A stretch of DNA of 64,000 nucleotides, from NCBI RefSeq assembly GCF_009733845.1, contig NZ_WNXZ01000002.1:1-64000 (forward strand), given 5' to 3'. Positions 1 through 8,550 of the stretch are shown here, in pieces. The DNA is from Pseudactinotalea terrae (GTDB lineage Bacteria; Actinomycetota; Actinomycetes; Actinomycetales; Beutenbergiaceae). The position numbers were made by a program, and so were the translations under genes. The notes beneath the pieces were generated by a model, which saw only the letters and a list, made by a program, of their open reading frames with translations, was not told the origin of the DNA and made no database searches. How positions within the stretch are numbered: position 1 is the first letter of the stretch; each line of letters opens with the position of its first letter.

Positions 1-70
1 ACCCAAGCCCGACATACTCATAGACCAGCTCTCGCTTCTGCTCCGCAGTACGGAACCTTCGAACAGACAC
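1..70 (-). CDS. Partial transposase-like N-terminus cut by the window edge
   Basis: Reading leftwards from a GTG at position 70 gives 23 codons ending VRRFRTAEQKRELVYEY-VGLG before the window stops. The phrase resembles the N-terminus of IS3-type OrfA or other helix-turn-helix transposases, which is a family impression and not a proven match. A GAGGAG ribosome binding site lies 9 nt upstream. The first ~130 bases are visibly less GC-rich than the rest of the window, which fits acquired DNA. The stretch 71-181 has no gene; it holds a CTGACT/AGTCAG inverted repeat (109-135) and could contain the element's end. Confidence 0.4.
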   Translation of the reverse strand, partial: MSVRRFRTAEQKRELVYEYVGLG

Positions 71-181
71 AACAATCAGCTCCTCAAATCGAGGACAACT
101 GACTCACAAGCAGTCTGGCAGTCAGGGTCCGGAACGAACTCGGCGGTCTTGGGAGGCCAGCGGGCAGGGCTGGAGGGCCGG

Positions 182-1327
182 TCAGGCTGCTGGCAGGGTG
201 AAGGTCACGCGGCCGCCGGGGCCGGGGTCGAGCCAGAGGCGCCCGCCGTGGGCGTCCACCAGGCCTGCGGCGATCGCGAGGCCGAGGCCGGCGCCGCCCG
301 TACTGCGGGTGCGCGCCTCGTCGGCACGGGCCCACGGGTCCAGGGCGCGGTCGAGGAAGTCGCGAGCGAAGCCGGGCCCTTCGTCCACGACGCGCACGCG
401 CGGCTCGTCGTCCTGGTCCACCGTCACCGTCACGGTGGAGCCGGTGGGAGTGTGCCGCACCGCGTTGTCGATGAGGTTCCGGAGCACCCGCCCGAGAGCC
501 TGCACGTTCCCGCGCACCGGCACGTGGTCGCTCACCTGGAGTGCGAGCCTCACCTGCCGGGCGTCGGCGAGCGGGCCGAGCACCTCGATCGCGGTGTCGC
601 AGCAGTCCCCGAGGTCGAGCACCTCCTGCTCCAGGTGCAGCCGGCCGCCGCTGATCGACGCGACGAGGAACGCGTCGTCGACCAGGTGGGTGAGGGTCTC
701 GACATCGGCCTCCATGGAACGCAGGTAGCGCTCCGGGTCGGGGGCGACGCCGTCGACCAACGACTCCAGGGCGGCCCGCAGCGCGGCCAGCGGCGAGCGC
801 AGGTCGTGACTGATGCTGGTGAGCAGCACGGCACGCTCGGAGTCGAGCCGCTCGCGTTCGGCCTCGAGCTCGGCGAGCCGCACCGACAGCGCATCGATCG
901 CGGCGCCCACGTGGCCGATCTCGTCGCGGCGGCCCACCTCGGTGCGGATCTCGCGCTCGCCCTCCTCGACGGCCTTCACCGTGGCGGCCAGCCGCGCCGC
1001 CGCCGTGCTCAACGACCCGCTGGCGATCAGCACGATGATCGCGGCCACCAGGGCCGTGATCACCAGCACCACGAGCACGGGTCCGAGCAGCTGGGCGTCG
1101 AGCAGCATGTGCGTGGTCGCCTGCCACGCGCACAGCGCGCCCACGATCACCCCGGCCAGCGTGATCAGCAGCAGCTGCCCGCGCAGCGTTCGCATGCGTG
1201 CCGTGACCTGGCGCAGCACCAGGCCGAGCACGATCGCGAGCAGCACCGCTCCGGCGAGCGTCAACGCCGCGACGCCGGGCTGCATCGCCATGCCGGAGAA
1301 CCAGCTCGCGGCCACCGGCGGCCTCAT
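182..1327 (-). CDS. Two-component sensor histidine kinase
   Basis: A 381-aa membrane sensor kinase that should phosphorylate the response regulator encoded just upstream in the same operon. Three hydrophobic segments near residues 20-38, 52-68 and 82-101 are followed by a HAMP-like linker. The dimerisation/phosphoacceptor box SISHDLRSP has its His at about residue 174. The N box NLIDNAVRHT (about 284-293), the G1 motif DEGPGF (about 315) and the G2 motif GGAGLGLAIA (about 344) complete the ATPase domain. The start is the ATG that overlaps the regulator's TGA (ATGA); longer in-frame starts would run back into the regulator gene. The sensory input is unknown because the external loop is short. 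Confidence 0.93.
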   Translation of the reverse strand: MRPPVAASWFSGMAMQPGVAALTLAGAVLLAIVLGLVLRQVTARMRTLRGQLLLITLAGVIVGALCAWQATTHMLLDAQLLGPVLVVLVITALVAAIIVLIASGSLSTAAARLAATVKAVEEGEREIRTEVGRRDEIGHVGAAIDALSVRLAELEAERERLDSERAVLLTSISHDLRSPLAALRAALESLVDGVAPDPERYLRSMEADVETLTHLVDDAFLVASISGGRLHLEQEVLDLGDCCDTAIEVLGPLADARQVRLALQVSDHVPVRGNVQALGRVLRNLIDNAVRHTPTGSTVTVTVDQDDEPRVRVVDEGPGFARDFLDRALDPWARADEARTRSTGGAGLGLAIAAGLVDAHGGRLWLDPGPGGRVTFTLPAA

Positions 1328-2043
1328 CCGGCCGGGTCGAACCGGTAGCCGACGCCCCACACGGTCGTGATCCAGCGTGGGTGCTCCGGGTCCGGCTCGA
1401 GCTTCTGGCGCAGTCGACCCACGTGCACGGTCACGGTCGCCGGGTCCTGGTACTCGGCGGAGGAGTCCCACACCCGCTCGAGCAGCTGCGCCCGGTTGAA
1501 CACCTGCCGGGGCGACGACGCGAGGAACACCAGCACATCGAACTCCTTCGCGGTGAGCGGCTTCTCCGCGCCCGCCACAGTCACCACACGCGCCGCCAGG
1601 TCGATGCGCAGGTCGCCGAAGGTGAGCTCGGTCGGCATCTGCGGGCTCGCCTCGGGTGCGCTGGCCGACGGCGATGCTCGCCGCAGGATCGTCCTCACCC
1701 TGGCCACCACCTCCCGGGTGGAGAAGGGCTTGACCACGTAGTCGTCGGCGCCGAGCTCGAGCCCGAGCAGGCGATCGGTCTCCTCACCCTTCGCGGTGAG
1801 CAGCAGCACGGGCAGGTCGCCCTGGGAGCGGATCTGTCGCAGCAGGCTGAGGCCGTCGAGCTCAGGAAGCATGACGTCGAGGACCACGAGGTCGATGTGC
1901 TCGCGGGCCAGCAGATCCCGGGCAGCGGCGCCGTCTCCGGCCTCGTGCACGTGATGGCCGTCGAGCTCGAGGTAGCGGGCCACGACCTCGCGCACCATCG
2001 GCTCGTCGTCGACGACGAGCACGCTGGTCCGGTCCGCTGGCAC
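1324..2043 (-). CDS. OmpR/PhoB-family response regulator
   Basis: A 239-aa DNA-binding response regulator. The receiver domain shows the acidic pair D12/D13, the phosphoacceptor D56 in VVLDVMLPE, and the conserved Lys in VVKPFSTRE. The C-terminal winged helix (about residues 140-237) carries the usual LTAKEFDVL and WITTVWGVGYRF signatures. It is first in a two-gene operon with the sensor kinase, sharing an ATGA overlap. The GTG start lies 6 nt after TAGCCT on the same strand, so the mRNA is probably leaderless. It diverges from the molybdoenzyme gene, which is a plausible regulatory target. Confidence 0.95.
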   Translation of the reverse strand: MPADRTSVLVVDDEPMVREVVARYLELDGHHVHEAGDGAAARDLLAREHIDLVVLDVMLPELDGLSLLRQIRSQGDLPVLLLTAKGEETDRLLGLELGADDYVVKPFSTREVVARVRTILRRASPSASAPEASPQMPTELTFGDLRIDLAARVVTVAGAEKPLTAKEFDVLVFLASSPRQVFNRAQLLERVWDSSAEYQDPATVTVHVGRLRQKLEPDPEHPRWITTVWGVGYRFDPAG

Positions 2044-2154
2044 CGGCCCAGGCTACGGCCGGGCAGCGGTGCCCGGGCGAGCGGAACGGAGATGTTCGAG
2101 AACGTTGAGATCTGTGATCGACGCCGTTGCGATCCGGTCCCTACCGTCGCCGAC
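2044..2154. promoter_or_regulatory. Divergent promoter region, two leaderless-type -10 boxes
   Basis: On the minus strand TAGCCT (2055-2050) lies 6 nt before the GTG of the response regulator. On the plus strand TACCGT (2142-2147) lies 7 nt before the ATG of the molybdoenzyme. Both spacings put the transcription start on or next to the start codon. No convincing Shine-Dalgarno sequence precedes either start. Confidence 0.5.
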
Positions 2155-3690
2155 ATGGCGGAACACGTATCCGAGCGGCCCCGGTGGCAGCGCGCCGTGG
2201 CCGGTGCGGTCACCGTGGCGGCTGCCCTCGCAGCGGGTGAGCTCGTGGCGGCGGCGACCGGTGCCACCGAGACGCCGCTGCTGGCAGTGGGCTCGCAGTT
2301 CGTGGACACCTTCGCCGCGAGCCTCAAAGAGCTCGCGGTTGCGATCTTCGGCACCAACGACAAGGCCGCCCTCGTGACCGGCACCGTGATCGTGACGCTC
2401 CTGCTGGGCGCGCTCGCGGGCGTGATGTCGCGGCGCGCGCCATGGCTCGTGCCGCTGCTCGTCCTCGTGCTGTCGGTCGTGGGCATCGCCTCGCAGATCG
2501 CCGATCCGCGCTCGTCGCTGCTGCTGGCGCTCCTGGGGGCGATCGTCGCGAACGTGGTGGGGCTGCTGGCCTGGCGCGTCCTGGGAGGCGAGGTCGCGAG
2601 GCGTGGTGACAGCGAGCGGGATGCTCCGCCGTCGAGAAGGCAGTTCCTGACGATCTCGGGACTGACGGCGCTCGCTGCGGCCGGCGTCGCGGCGATCAGC
2701 CGCGTGGTGGCGAACGTGGGCGGGCCGACGTCGGTGCCAGAGATCGCGCTGCCGGAGCCGGTGAGCACGGTGCCGCTGCCCGACAACGCCGGGTTCGAGG
2801 CCCAGGGGATCTCGCCGTATGTGACCGACGCCGAGGAGTTCTACCGCATCGACACGGCGCTGACCGTGCCCCGTGTCGACGTGAGCACGTGGCGGCTGCG
2901 GATCGATGGCATGGTCGCCGAGCCCCTGGAGATCGACTTCGAGCAGCTGCTCGCGATGCCGAGCGTCGAGATGCCGGTGACGCTGCAGTGCGTGTCGAAC
3001 TACGTGGGTGGCGATCTCGTCGACAACGCCGTGTGGCAGGGCGTGCCGCTGCTCGACCTGCTGGAGCGGGCGGGGGTGCGCGATGGCGCCGAGCAGGTCT
3101 TCAGCACATCGGTGGACGGATGGACCTGCGGGTTCCCGCTGGCGGCGCTGGATGGTGAGCGCACAGCGCTGGTCGCGTACGCCATGAACGGCGAACCGTT
3201 GCTGCCCGAGCACGGGTTCCCGGTGCGGCTCGTGGTCGCGGGGCTGTACGGGTACGTGTCGGCGACCAAGTGGCTCGAGACGATCGAGCTCACCACCTGG
3301 GACGACCGCGACGGCTACTGGGTGCCGCGCGGCTGGGCCAAGGAGGGCCCGATCAAGCTCGCGTCACGTATCGACGTGCCGGCGCAGGGTGAGCAGGTCG
3401 GCGCCGACGCCGTGATCGGCGGGGTCGCGTGGCTACCCGCTACCGGTGTCGGCGCGGTCGAGGTCCAGCTCGACGGCGGTCCGTGGCAGGAGTGCGAGCT
3501 TGCCCCGGTCGCCGACGTCGACACCTGGGTGCAGTGGCGCCTGCCCGTACCGGGGCTGGAGCCCGGCTCGCACCGGGCCGTGGTCCGCGCGGTCGACGCC
3601 GAGGGCAACACGCAGACCGACATGGAAGCGCCGCCTGCCCCCGACGGGGCGACCGGGTGGCACGCACGAGAGTTCGACGTCGTCGGCTGA
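2155..3690 (+). CDS. Membrane-anchored sulfite-oxidase-type molybdopterin oxidoreductase
   Basis: A 511-aa protein with about four N-terminal hydrophobic helices (residues about 15-150). A twin-arginine-like anchor SRRQFLTISGL follows, and then the catalytic domain of the sulfite oxidase superfamily. The expected molybdenum-ligand Cys is in TLQCVSNYVGG. The C-terminal ~100 residues (VEVQLDGGPWQ to DAEGNTQTD) match the Ig-like Mo-co dimerisation domain. The catalytic part should face the cell exterior. No haem-binding partner is adjacent, so substrate and electron acceptor are unknown. The ATG start is supported by TACCGT 7 nt upstream; starts further upstream would overlap the regulator region. 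Confidence 0.88.
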   Translation: MAEHVSERPRWQRAVAGAVTVAAALAAGELVAAATGATETPLLAVGSQFVDTFAASLKELAVAIFGTNDKAALVTGTVIVTLLLGALAGVMSRRAPWLVPLLVLVLSVVGIASQIADPRSSLLLALLGAIVANVVGLLAWRVLGGEVARRGDSERDAPPSRRQFLTISGLTALAAAGVAAISRVVANVGGPTSVPEIALPEPVSTVPLPDNAGFEAQGISPYVTDAEEFYRIDTALTVPRVDVSTWRLRIDGMVAEPLEIDFEQLLAMPSVEMPVTLQCVSNYVGGDLVDNAVWQGVPLLDLLERAGVRDGAEQVFSTSVDGWTCGFPLAALDGERTALVAYAMNGEPLLPEHGFPVRLVVAGLYGYVSATKWLETIELTTWDDRDGYWVPRGWAKEGPIKLASRIDVPAQGEQVGADAVIGGVAWLPATGVGAVEVQLDGGPWQECELAPVADVDTWVQWRLPVPGLEPGSHRAVVRAVDAEGNTQTDMEAPPAPDGATGWHAREFDVVG

Positions 3691-3758
3691 GCGCCGTCGT
3701 CGCCGGCACGGGGACGGATGTCCCGGTACGAGGGAACCGAGGGAAAAGGGAAGAGACG

Positions 3759-4052
3759 ATGACCATGACCAGGATGCGCACCGCCTCGGTGGCGCTCGCG
3801 CTCGCTGCCGGACTCGCGCTCGCGGGGTGTCAGACGGGCGGCAGCGACGGCGACATGGGCGATGAGGACATGACCGAGCCGACGACGTCGTGCGAGCCGA
3901 CCGAGGACATGACCGAGGAGATGACCTCGGAAGACATGACCGAGGAGATGACCGACGAGGAGATGACGTCGGAGGAGGGGATGACCGAGGACATGACGGA
4001 CGAGGAGATGACCTCGGAGGAGGAGATGACCTCCGACGACGAGGCCTGCTGA
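3759..4052 (+). CDS. Acidic Met-rich repeat lipoprotein
   Basis: A 97-aa secreted lipoprotein. The signal peptide ends in the lipobox LALAGC (Cys24). The mature part consists almost entirely of a degenerate 4-5-residue repeat EMTSE/DMTEE, so that Met, Thr, Glu and Asp dominate, and it carries two further Cys, one near residue 45 and one at the C-terminus. There is no recognisable fold. A purine-rich GGGAAAAGGGAAGAG precedes the ATG. It sits 68 bp after the molybdoenzyme in the same direction and may be co-transcribed. Regular Met spacing could suit soft-metal binding or a methionine oxidation buffer, but that is inference only. Confidence 0.8.
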   Translation: MTMTRMRTASVALALAAGLALAGCQTGGSDGDMGDEDMTEPTTSCEPTEDMTEEMTSEDMTEEMTDEEMTSEEGMTEDMTDEEMTSEEEMTSDDEAC

Positions 4053-4146
4053 CCCAGGTGTGGCGGGCGCAACACCGGCCCGGTTCGCGATCATGGTGCC
4101 CGAAGCGGTAACATGCTCTGCGGTCCTCCGGTGAGTCGGCGGACAA

Positions 4147-4219
4147 GCGCCCGTAGCTTAATGGATAGAGCATCTGACTACGGATCAGAAGGTTGGGGGT
4201 TCGAGTCCCTCCGGGCGCG
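4147..4219 (+). tRNA. tRNA-Arg (anticodon ACG)
   Basis: A 73-nt cloverleaf. The 7-bp acceptor stem GCGCCCG/CGGGCGC, D arm GCTTAATGGATAGAGC, anticodon stem TCTGA/TCAGA with loop CTACGGA, and T arm GGGGGTTCGAGTCCCTC are all intact. The discriminator base is G and CCA is not encoded. Anticodon ACG reads CGN arginine codons after A34 editing. Confidence 0.97.
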
Positions 4220-4239
4220 CTCGTTGAGACAGCGACACG

Positions 4240-4277
4240 ATCGGCGCCACCACTGGGAGACCAGCGGTGGCGCCGAT
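4240..4277 (+). terminator. Hairpin terminator after tRNA-Arg
   Basis: A perfect 12-bp stem (ATCGGCGCCACC with its complement) is extended by one mismatch and a further 4 bp, closed by a GAGA loop. There is no U-tract, as is common for actinobacterial terminators. It starts 21 nt after the tRNA. Confidence 0.8.
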
Positions 4278-4329
4278 TGCGTTGTCGCCTACGCTGGTGC
4301 CGGAATTCGTACGACCTTTGAGGGGCCAT

Positions 4330-5295
4330 GTGGCATCGAGCGTGATCCTCGTGGGTGCCCTGCTGGTCGGTGGAGCCCTCGGCTGGCTCGTTCCTGAGAT
4401 CGCCTTCCCCCACGAGCCCGTGCTGTTCGCCTCGGCGGCCGTGCAGCTGATCCTGTCGGTGGGGATGCTGCCGCGCCGGCTCGAGCGTGTGCCAGGCGAC
4501 CGGCGTGCGCTGCACCGGCTGCTCGCGTGGCACTACCTCGCTGGGACCGTGCTGTGGATGCTGCCCTGGGCCGTGCTGCACCTGCTGATGGGCGTGGACA
4601 ACGCGGCGCTCACGGGGTTCACGGTGCTCATGGCGATGCCCGCGGCGGCGGGGCTACCGGTGTACGCGGCCGCGGCGCGTGCCGATGCGCGCCTCGTGAC
4701 GCGGCTCGCGATCCGCGTGTACCTGGTGGGTACGGTGCTGACCCCTGCGCTGCTGCTCGTCACGGTGGGTCTCGACGACCCGCTGGGTCTGGCCTGGCGG
4801 CTGCTCGTGACGCTCGTGGTGCCGAGCCTGCTGGGGATGGCGCTGCGGCGGTACGTCCAGAAGATCCCGCGTCGGCTGCACTTCGGTCTCACCCTGGTGG
4901 CGATGGCGGCCGCCTGCTTCGTGTTCGGCCAGTCGTTCCAGTCGGAGGATCTGGCTGCGGGTGCTGGCTGGGCGGTGGGGATCGGTGCTGCCGCGGCGCT
5001 GGTGCGGCTCGCGGTCACCGTGTGCCTGGCGCTCTGGGGCACCCGCCGAGACCCGGCGTCGCGTGGCTCCACCGTGCTCGCCGCGATCTCGAAGAACGAT
5101 GCGCTGGCCGCCACCCTGGCGCTCGGTCTCGGCGGTGCCGCGGCGACCGTGCCAGGACTCGTCCACATGGTGCTCGCGATGCTGGTGGTGGTGGTACTCG
5201 CTGCCTCGTTCGGCCGGGCCGCCACCCGCGACCGGGTCGAGCCGCGGGTCGCGGCTGCCCTGGTCGGTCCCCGCGGTACCGCACCCGAGCTGTAG
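4330..5295 (+). CDS. BASS-type (bile acid:sodium symporter-like) permease
   Basis: A hydrophobic protein of about 321 aa with roughly nine to ten predicted membrane segments. It includes the conserved late motif ISKNDALAATLAL seen in bile-acid/arsenite-type symporters. The substrate cannot be read from the sequence. The start is uncertain: an in-frame GTG at 4267 would lie inside the tRNA terminator stem, so a downstream GTG (4297, 4330 or 4342) is more likely. 4330 is chosen because AGGGG is just upstream and the first membrane helix follows directly. The gene stands alone, convergent with the aromatic-degradation operon. Confidence 0.75.
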   Translation: MASSVILVGALLVGGALGWLVPEIAFPHEPVLFASAAVQLILSVGMLPRRLERVPGDRRALHRLLAWHYLAGTVLWMLPWAVLHLLMGVDNAALTGFTVLMAMPAAAGLPVYAAAARADARLVTRLAIRVYLVGTVLTPALLLVTVGLDDPLGLAWRLLVTLVVPSLLGMALRRYVQKIPRRLHFGLTLVAMAAACFVFGQSFQSEDLAAGAGWAVGIGAAAALVRLAVTVCLALWGTRRDPASRGSTVLAAISKNDALAATLALGLGGAAATVPGLVHMVLAMLVVVVLAASFGRAATRDRVEPRVAAALVGPRGTAPEL

Positions 5296-5368
5296 GCGTG
5301 GTCCAGGGCGACCGGCGGCCTGCTGAGCGCGTTGCCGCCGACGCTCGCAGGCAAGGGGCCTGGGAGGG

Positions 5369-6850
5369 CTACCCGAACGGATCCGGAGTGAGCGTGTACT
5401 TGGTCTCCAAGTACTCGCCGATGCCCTCGAAGCCGCCCTCGCGACCGAGACCGGACTGCTTCCAGCCGCCGAACGGCGCGGCCGCGTTCGAGACGACCCC
5501 GACGTTGAGACCCATCATCCCGGTCTCGAGCCGCTCGATCATCCGCTGGCCGCGCGCCAGGTCGCGCGTGAACACGTACGAGACCAACCCGAACTCGGTG
5601 TCGTTCGCGATGCGCACCGCGTCGTCCTCGTCGTCGAAGGCAACGATCGCCAGCACCGGACCGAAGATCTCCTCGCGCAGGATGGCGCTGCCCGCCTGCA
5701 CGTCGCTGAGCACCGTGGCCTCGTAGAACGAGCCAGGGCCCTCGATCCTGGACCCGCCCGTGCGCACCGTGGCACCGCGCTCGACGGCGTCGCTCACCAG
5801 GGCGTCGGCCTTGCCGACCGCCTTGTCATCGATGAGCGGCCCGATCGTCACGCCTTCCTCGGTCCCGCGCCCGGTGCTGAAGGATCGCACCCGCTCGGTG
5901 ACGCGGCGCGCGAACTCCTCGGCGACGTCGCGGTGCACGATGAAGCGGTTGGCAGCCGTGCAGGCCTGGCCGATGTTGCGGAACTTCGCGAGCAGAGCGC
6001 CGTCGACCGCCTTGTCCAGATCGGCGTCGTCGAACACCACGAAGGGGGCGTTGCCACCCAGTTCCATCGACGTGCGCAGGACTCCGGTGGCGGCCTGCTC
6101 GAGGAGCGCCCGGCCCACGCCTGTCGAGCCCGTGAAGGACAGCTTGCGCAGCCTCGGGTCGGTGATGATCGGCTCCGACACCTCACCCGAAGAGGAGGTG
6201 TTGATGACGTTGACGACGCCGTCGGGCAGCCCCGCATCGACGAGGATCTGCGTGAAGAAGCTCGTGGTCAACGGCGTCAGCGCCGCGGGCTTCACCACCA
6301 CGGTGCAGCCCGCGGCGAGGGCCGGCGCGATCTTGCGTGTGGCCATCGCGAGCGGGAAGTTCCACGGTGTGATGAGGAAGCACGGGCCGACCGGGTGCTG
6401 GGTGACGATCATCCGCCCGGTGCCCTCGGGGTTGGTGCCGTAGCGGCCATGCACCCGCACGGCCTCCTCGCTGAACCAGCGCAGGAACTCGCCGCCGTAG
6501 GTGACCTCGCCGCGGGACTCGGCGAGCGGCTTGCCCATCTCGAGGGTCATCAGCAGCGCCAGCTCCTCCGCGCGCTGCTGCAGCAGGTCGAACGCGCGGC
6601 GCAGGATCTCGGCCCGCTCGCGCGCCGGGGTGCGGGACCAGCTCGGGAAGGCCTCGCAGGCCGCGTCCATCGCCGCCGTGCCGTCGGCCACCGAGGCGTC
6701 GGCGATCTCCTTGATGACCTCACCGGTGGCCGGGTCGCTTACCGCGAGCGTGCGACCGTCCTCGGCGGGGCGCCATCGCCCGCCGATGAACAGCCCGTCG
6801 GGTACAGCTGCCAGCAGTGCGGTCTCCTCGGACGAGGTCATCTCGGTCAT
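5369..6850 (-). CDS. gabD: NAD(P)-dependent succinate-semialdehyde dehydrogenase
   Basis: A 493-aa aldehyde dehydrogenase. The general-base Glu is in SMELGGNAPFVVF and the nucleophilic Cys in IGQACTAANRF. PWNFPLAMATRKIAPAL and SFTGSTGVGR are typical of the GabD/SSADH branch. It oxidises succinate semialdehyde to succinate, the last step after the HpaI aldolase cleavage, so it completes the homoprotocatechuate pathway. The ATG overlaps the HpaI stop (ATGA); a second ATG nine bases later has a GGAAGGG at better spacing and could be used instead. It is last in the operon. Confidence 0.9.
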   Translation of the reverse strand: MTEMTSSEETALLAAVPDGLFIGGRWRPAEDGRTLAVSDPATGEVIKEIADASVADGTAAMDAACEAFPSWSRTPARERAEILRRAFDLLQQRAEELALLMTLEMGKPLAESRGEVTYGGEFLRWFSEEAVRVHGRYGTNPEGTGRMIVTQHPVGPCFLITPWNFPLAMATRKIAPALAAGCTVVVKPAALTPLTTSFFTQILVDAGLPDGVVNVINTSSSGEVSEPIITDPRLRKLSFTGSTGVGRALLEQAATGVLRTSMELGGNAPFVVFDDADLDKAVDGALLAKFRNIGQACTAANRFIVHRDVAEEFARRVTERVRSFSTGRGTEEGVTIGPLIDDKAVGKADALVSDAVERGATVRTGGSRIEGPGSFYEATVLSDVQAGSAILREEIFGPVLAIVAFDDEDDAVRIANDTEFGLVSYVFTRDLARGQRMIERLETGMMGLNVGVVSNAAAPFGGWKQSGLGREGGFEGIGEYLETKYTLTPDPFG

Positions 6851-7629
6851 CCCTTCCGTCGAGAGCCAGGGGTGGGGCTGGTGTGGCGGGCGGCGAGGTC
6901 CTCGGCGCCGCGGGCGAGGAGCGTGACGTCGGCCCCGATCGTCACGAACGAGGCGCCGGCCTCCAGGTAGCGCTGTGCTGCGTGCGGGTCGAACGCGTTC
7001 ACCCCGACCGCCGTGCCCGCACCGCGCACGGCGTCGAAGGTGGCCAGCACCGCGGCGGTCACGTCGGGGTGGGTCTGCTGGCCCAGCAACCCCATCGATG
7101 CGGCGAGGTCCGAGGGGCCCACGTAGACGGCGTCCACGCCGTCGACAGCCGCGATCTCGGCGGCTGCCGCGACCCCGGCCATCGTCTCGACCTGCACGAT
7201 CAGGCTCACGTGCGCATCGCCGTCGGCAAGGTAGCCCTCGACCCGGTTCCACCGGCCCGAGCGCGCGAGCGCGGACCCGACCCCGCGGATGCCGCCGGGA
7301 GGGTAGCGCACGGCCGCGGCCGCCGCCTGCGCCTCCTCGACCGAGGACACCATCGGCACGATGAGGCTCTGGGCACCCAGATCGAGCACCTGCTTGATCC
7401 TGACAGGGTCGTTGGCAGGCACCCGCACGACCGGCGTGACCGGGTAGGCCGCCACCGCCTGCAGCTGCGCCAGGATCGTGCCGAGATCGTTCGGGCCGTG
7501 CTCGCCGTCGATCAGCAGCCAGTCCATGCCGGCACCGGCGCAGATCTCCGCGACCAGCGGGCTGCCCGAGCAGCACCACATCCCGATCAGCGGGCGCTCG
7601 GAGGCGGCGATCGCCTCGCGGATGGTCAT
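6847..7629 (-). CDS. hpaI: HpaI-type 2,4-dihydroxyhept-2-ene-1,7-dioate aldolase
   Basis: A 260-aa class II pyruvate aldolase of the HpcH/HpaI family. Visible features are IGMWCCSGSP near the N-terminus, the catalytic region DGEHGPND, the metal-ligand Glu in VQVETMAGV and Asp in VGPSDLAASMG. It cleaves 2,4-dihydroxyhept-2-enedioate into pyruvate and succinate semialdehyde in the cytoplasm. The ATG chosen overlaps the HpaH stop (ATGA) and gives the usual family length; an ATG four codons earlier is also possible. Confidence 0.93.
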   Translation of the reverse strand: MTIREAIAASERPLIGMWCCSGSPLVAEICAGAGMDWLLIDGEHGPNDLGTILAQLQAVAAYPVTPVVRVPANDPVRIKQVLDLGAQSLIVPMVSSVEEAQAAAAAVRYPPGGIRGVGSALARSGRWNRVEGYLADGDAHVSLIVQVETMAGVAAAAEIAAVDGVDAVYVGPSDLAASMGLLGQQTHPDVTAAVLATFDAVRGAGTAVGVNAFDPHAAQRYLEAGASFVTIGADVTLLARGAEDLAARHTSPTPGSRRKG

Positions 7630-8420
7630 CGGAAGCTGCATGTGATCGTCCCCATCGGTCCGTAGTCGCACGTCACGGTGTCGCCGCGCGACACCCACAT
7701 CGGTCGGGTGAAGGAACCCGCGAGCACGAGCTCGCCGGCCTCGAGGCGGTCGCCGTGCTGGTGGAGCTTGTTCGCGAGCCACGCGACACCCCTGGCCGGG
7801 TGACCGAGCACGCCCGCCGCCACGCCGGTCTCCTCGATCTCGCCGTTGCGCGCGAGCAGCGCGGCCACCCAGCGCAGGTCAACGGCGTCCGGTGGCATCG
7901 GCGTGCCGCCCAGCACCATGGCGCCGTAGGCGGCGTTGTCGGCGATCGTGTCGACGATCGTGCGGCCCTGCAGCTCGATATGCGAGTTGAGGACCTCGAG
8001 CGCCGGGATCACCTCCGCCGTCGCGGCCAGCACCTGCTCGAGCGTGCAGTCCGGTCCCGCCAGCGGAGCCGAAAGCCGGAAGGCCAGCTCCACCTCGATC
8101 CGCACGTTGGTGAAGGCATCATGATCCAGCAGGAGAGCACGGTCACCGCCGTCGTGCATGGTGTCGTCGAACATGACGCCGTAGTCGGGTTCGCTGATGC
8201 CGGTCGCCGCCTGCATCGCCTTGGACGTCAGCCCGATCTTGCGGCCGACCAGCCTGCGGCCCGCGGCGATCTGCCGGTCCCGCCACACGCGTTGGATCGC
8301 GTAGGAGTCCTCGATCGTGGCCTCCGGGTAGCGGGCGGTGATGCGGGGCACGAGGGCGTGCGTGCGCTCCGCCTCGGCGAGCTCGTCGGCGATCGCGGTG
8401 ATCAGCTCGGGGTCGAGCAT
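7626..8420 (-). CDS. hpaH: HpaH-type 2-oxohept-4-ene-1,7-dioate hydratase
   Basis: A 264-aa member of the 2-keto-4-pentenoate hydratase family. The phrases RLVGRKIGLTSKAMQ and PDYGVMFDDTM are conserved in HpaH/MhpD-type hydratases, and the acidic metal-ligand pair sits in VEVELAFRL. It adds water to 2-oxohept-4-enedioate. An AAGAAGG site lies about 7 nt before the ATG. The stop overlaps the HpaI start. The 130 bp between it and hpaD hold no gene. Confidence 0.92.
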   Translation of the reverse strand: MLDPELITAIADELAEAERTHALVPRITARYPEATIEDSYAIQRVWRDRQIAAGRRLVGRKIGLTSKAMQAATGISEPDYGVMFDDTMHDGGDRALLLDHDAFTNVRIEVELAFRLSAPLAGPDCTLEQVLAATAEVIPALEVLNSHIELQGRTIVDTIADNAAYGAMVLGGTPMPPDAVDLRWVAALLARNGEIEETGVAAGVLGHPARGVAWLANKLHQHGDRLEAGELVLAGSFTRPMWVSRGDTVTCDYGPMGTITCSFR

Positions 8421-8550
8421 GGCGTCACCTTCTTTCGATCGCTGAGCTGTCGGCCCATGTCCGAAGCCCCACCCGCATCTACCCGGCTCCGGCGACGAGA
8501 TCGCGGGCGCGGCGGGGCGGGGCAGCCGCCAGCACGCCGGTTGGGCACCA

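Noticed and set aside
4147-4277. tRNA-Arg as an integration site of a mobile island
   Set aside because: No integrase gene and no partial tRNA copy is seen in the window; the downstream hairpin is a normal terminator.
4267-4329. Upstream GTG start for the BASS transporter
   Set aside because: It lies inside the right arm of the tRNA terminator stem and has no ribosome site.
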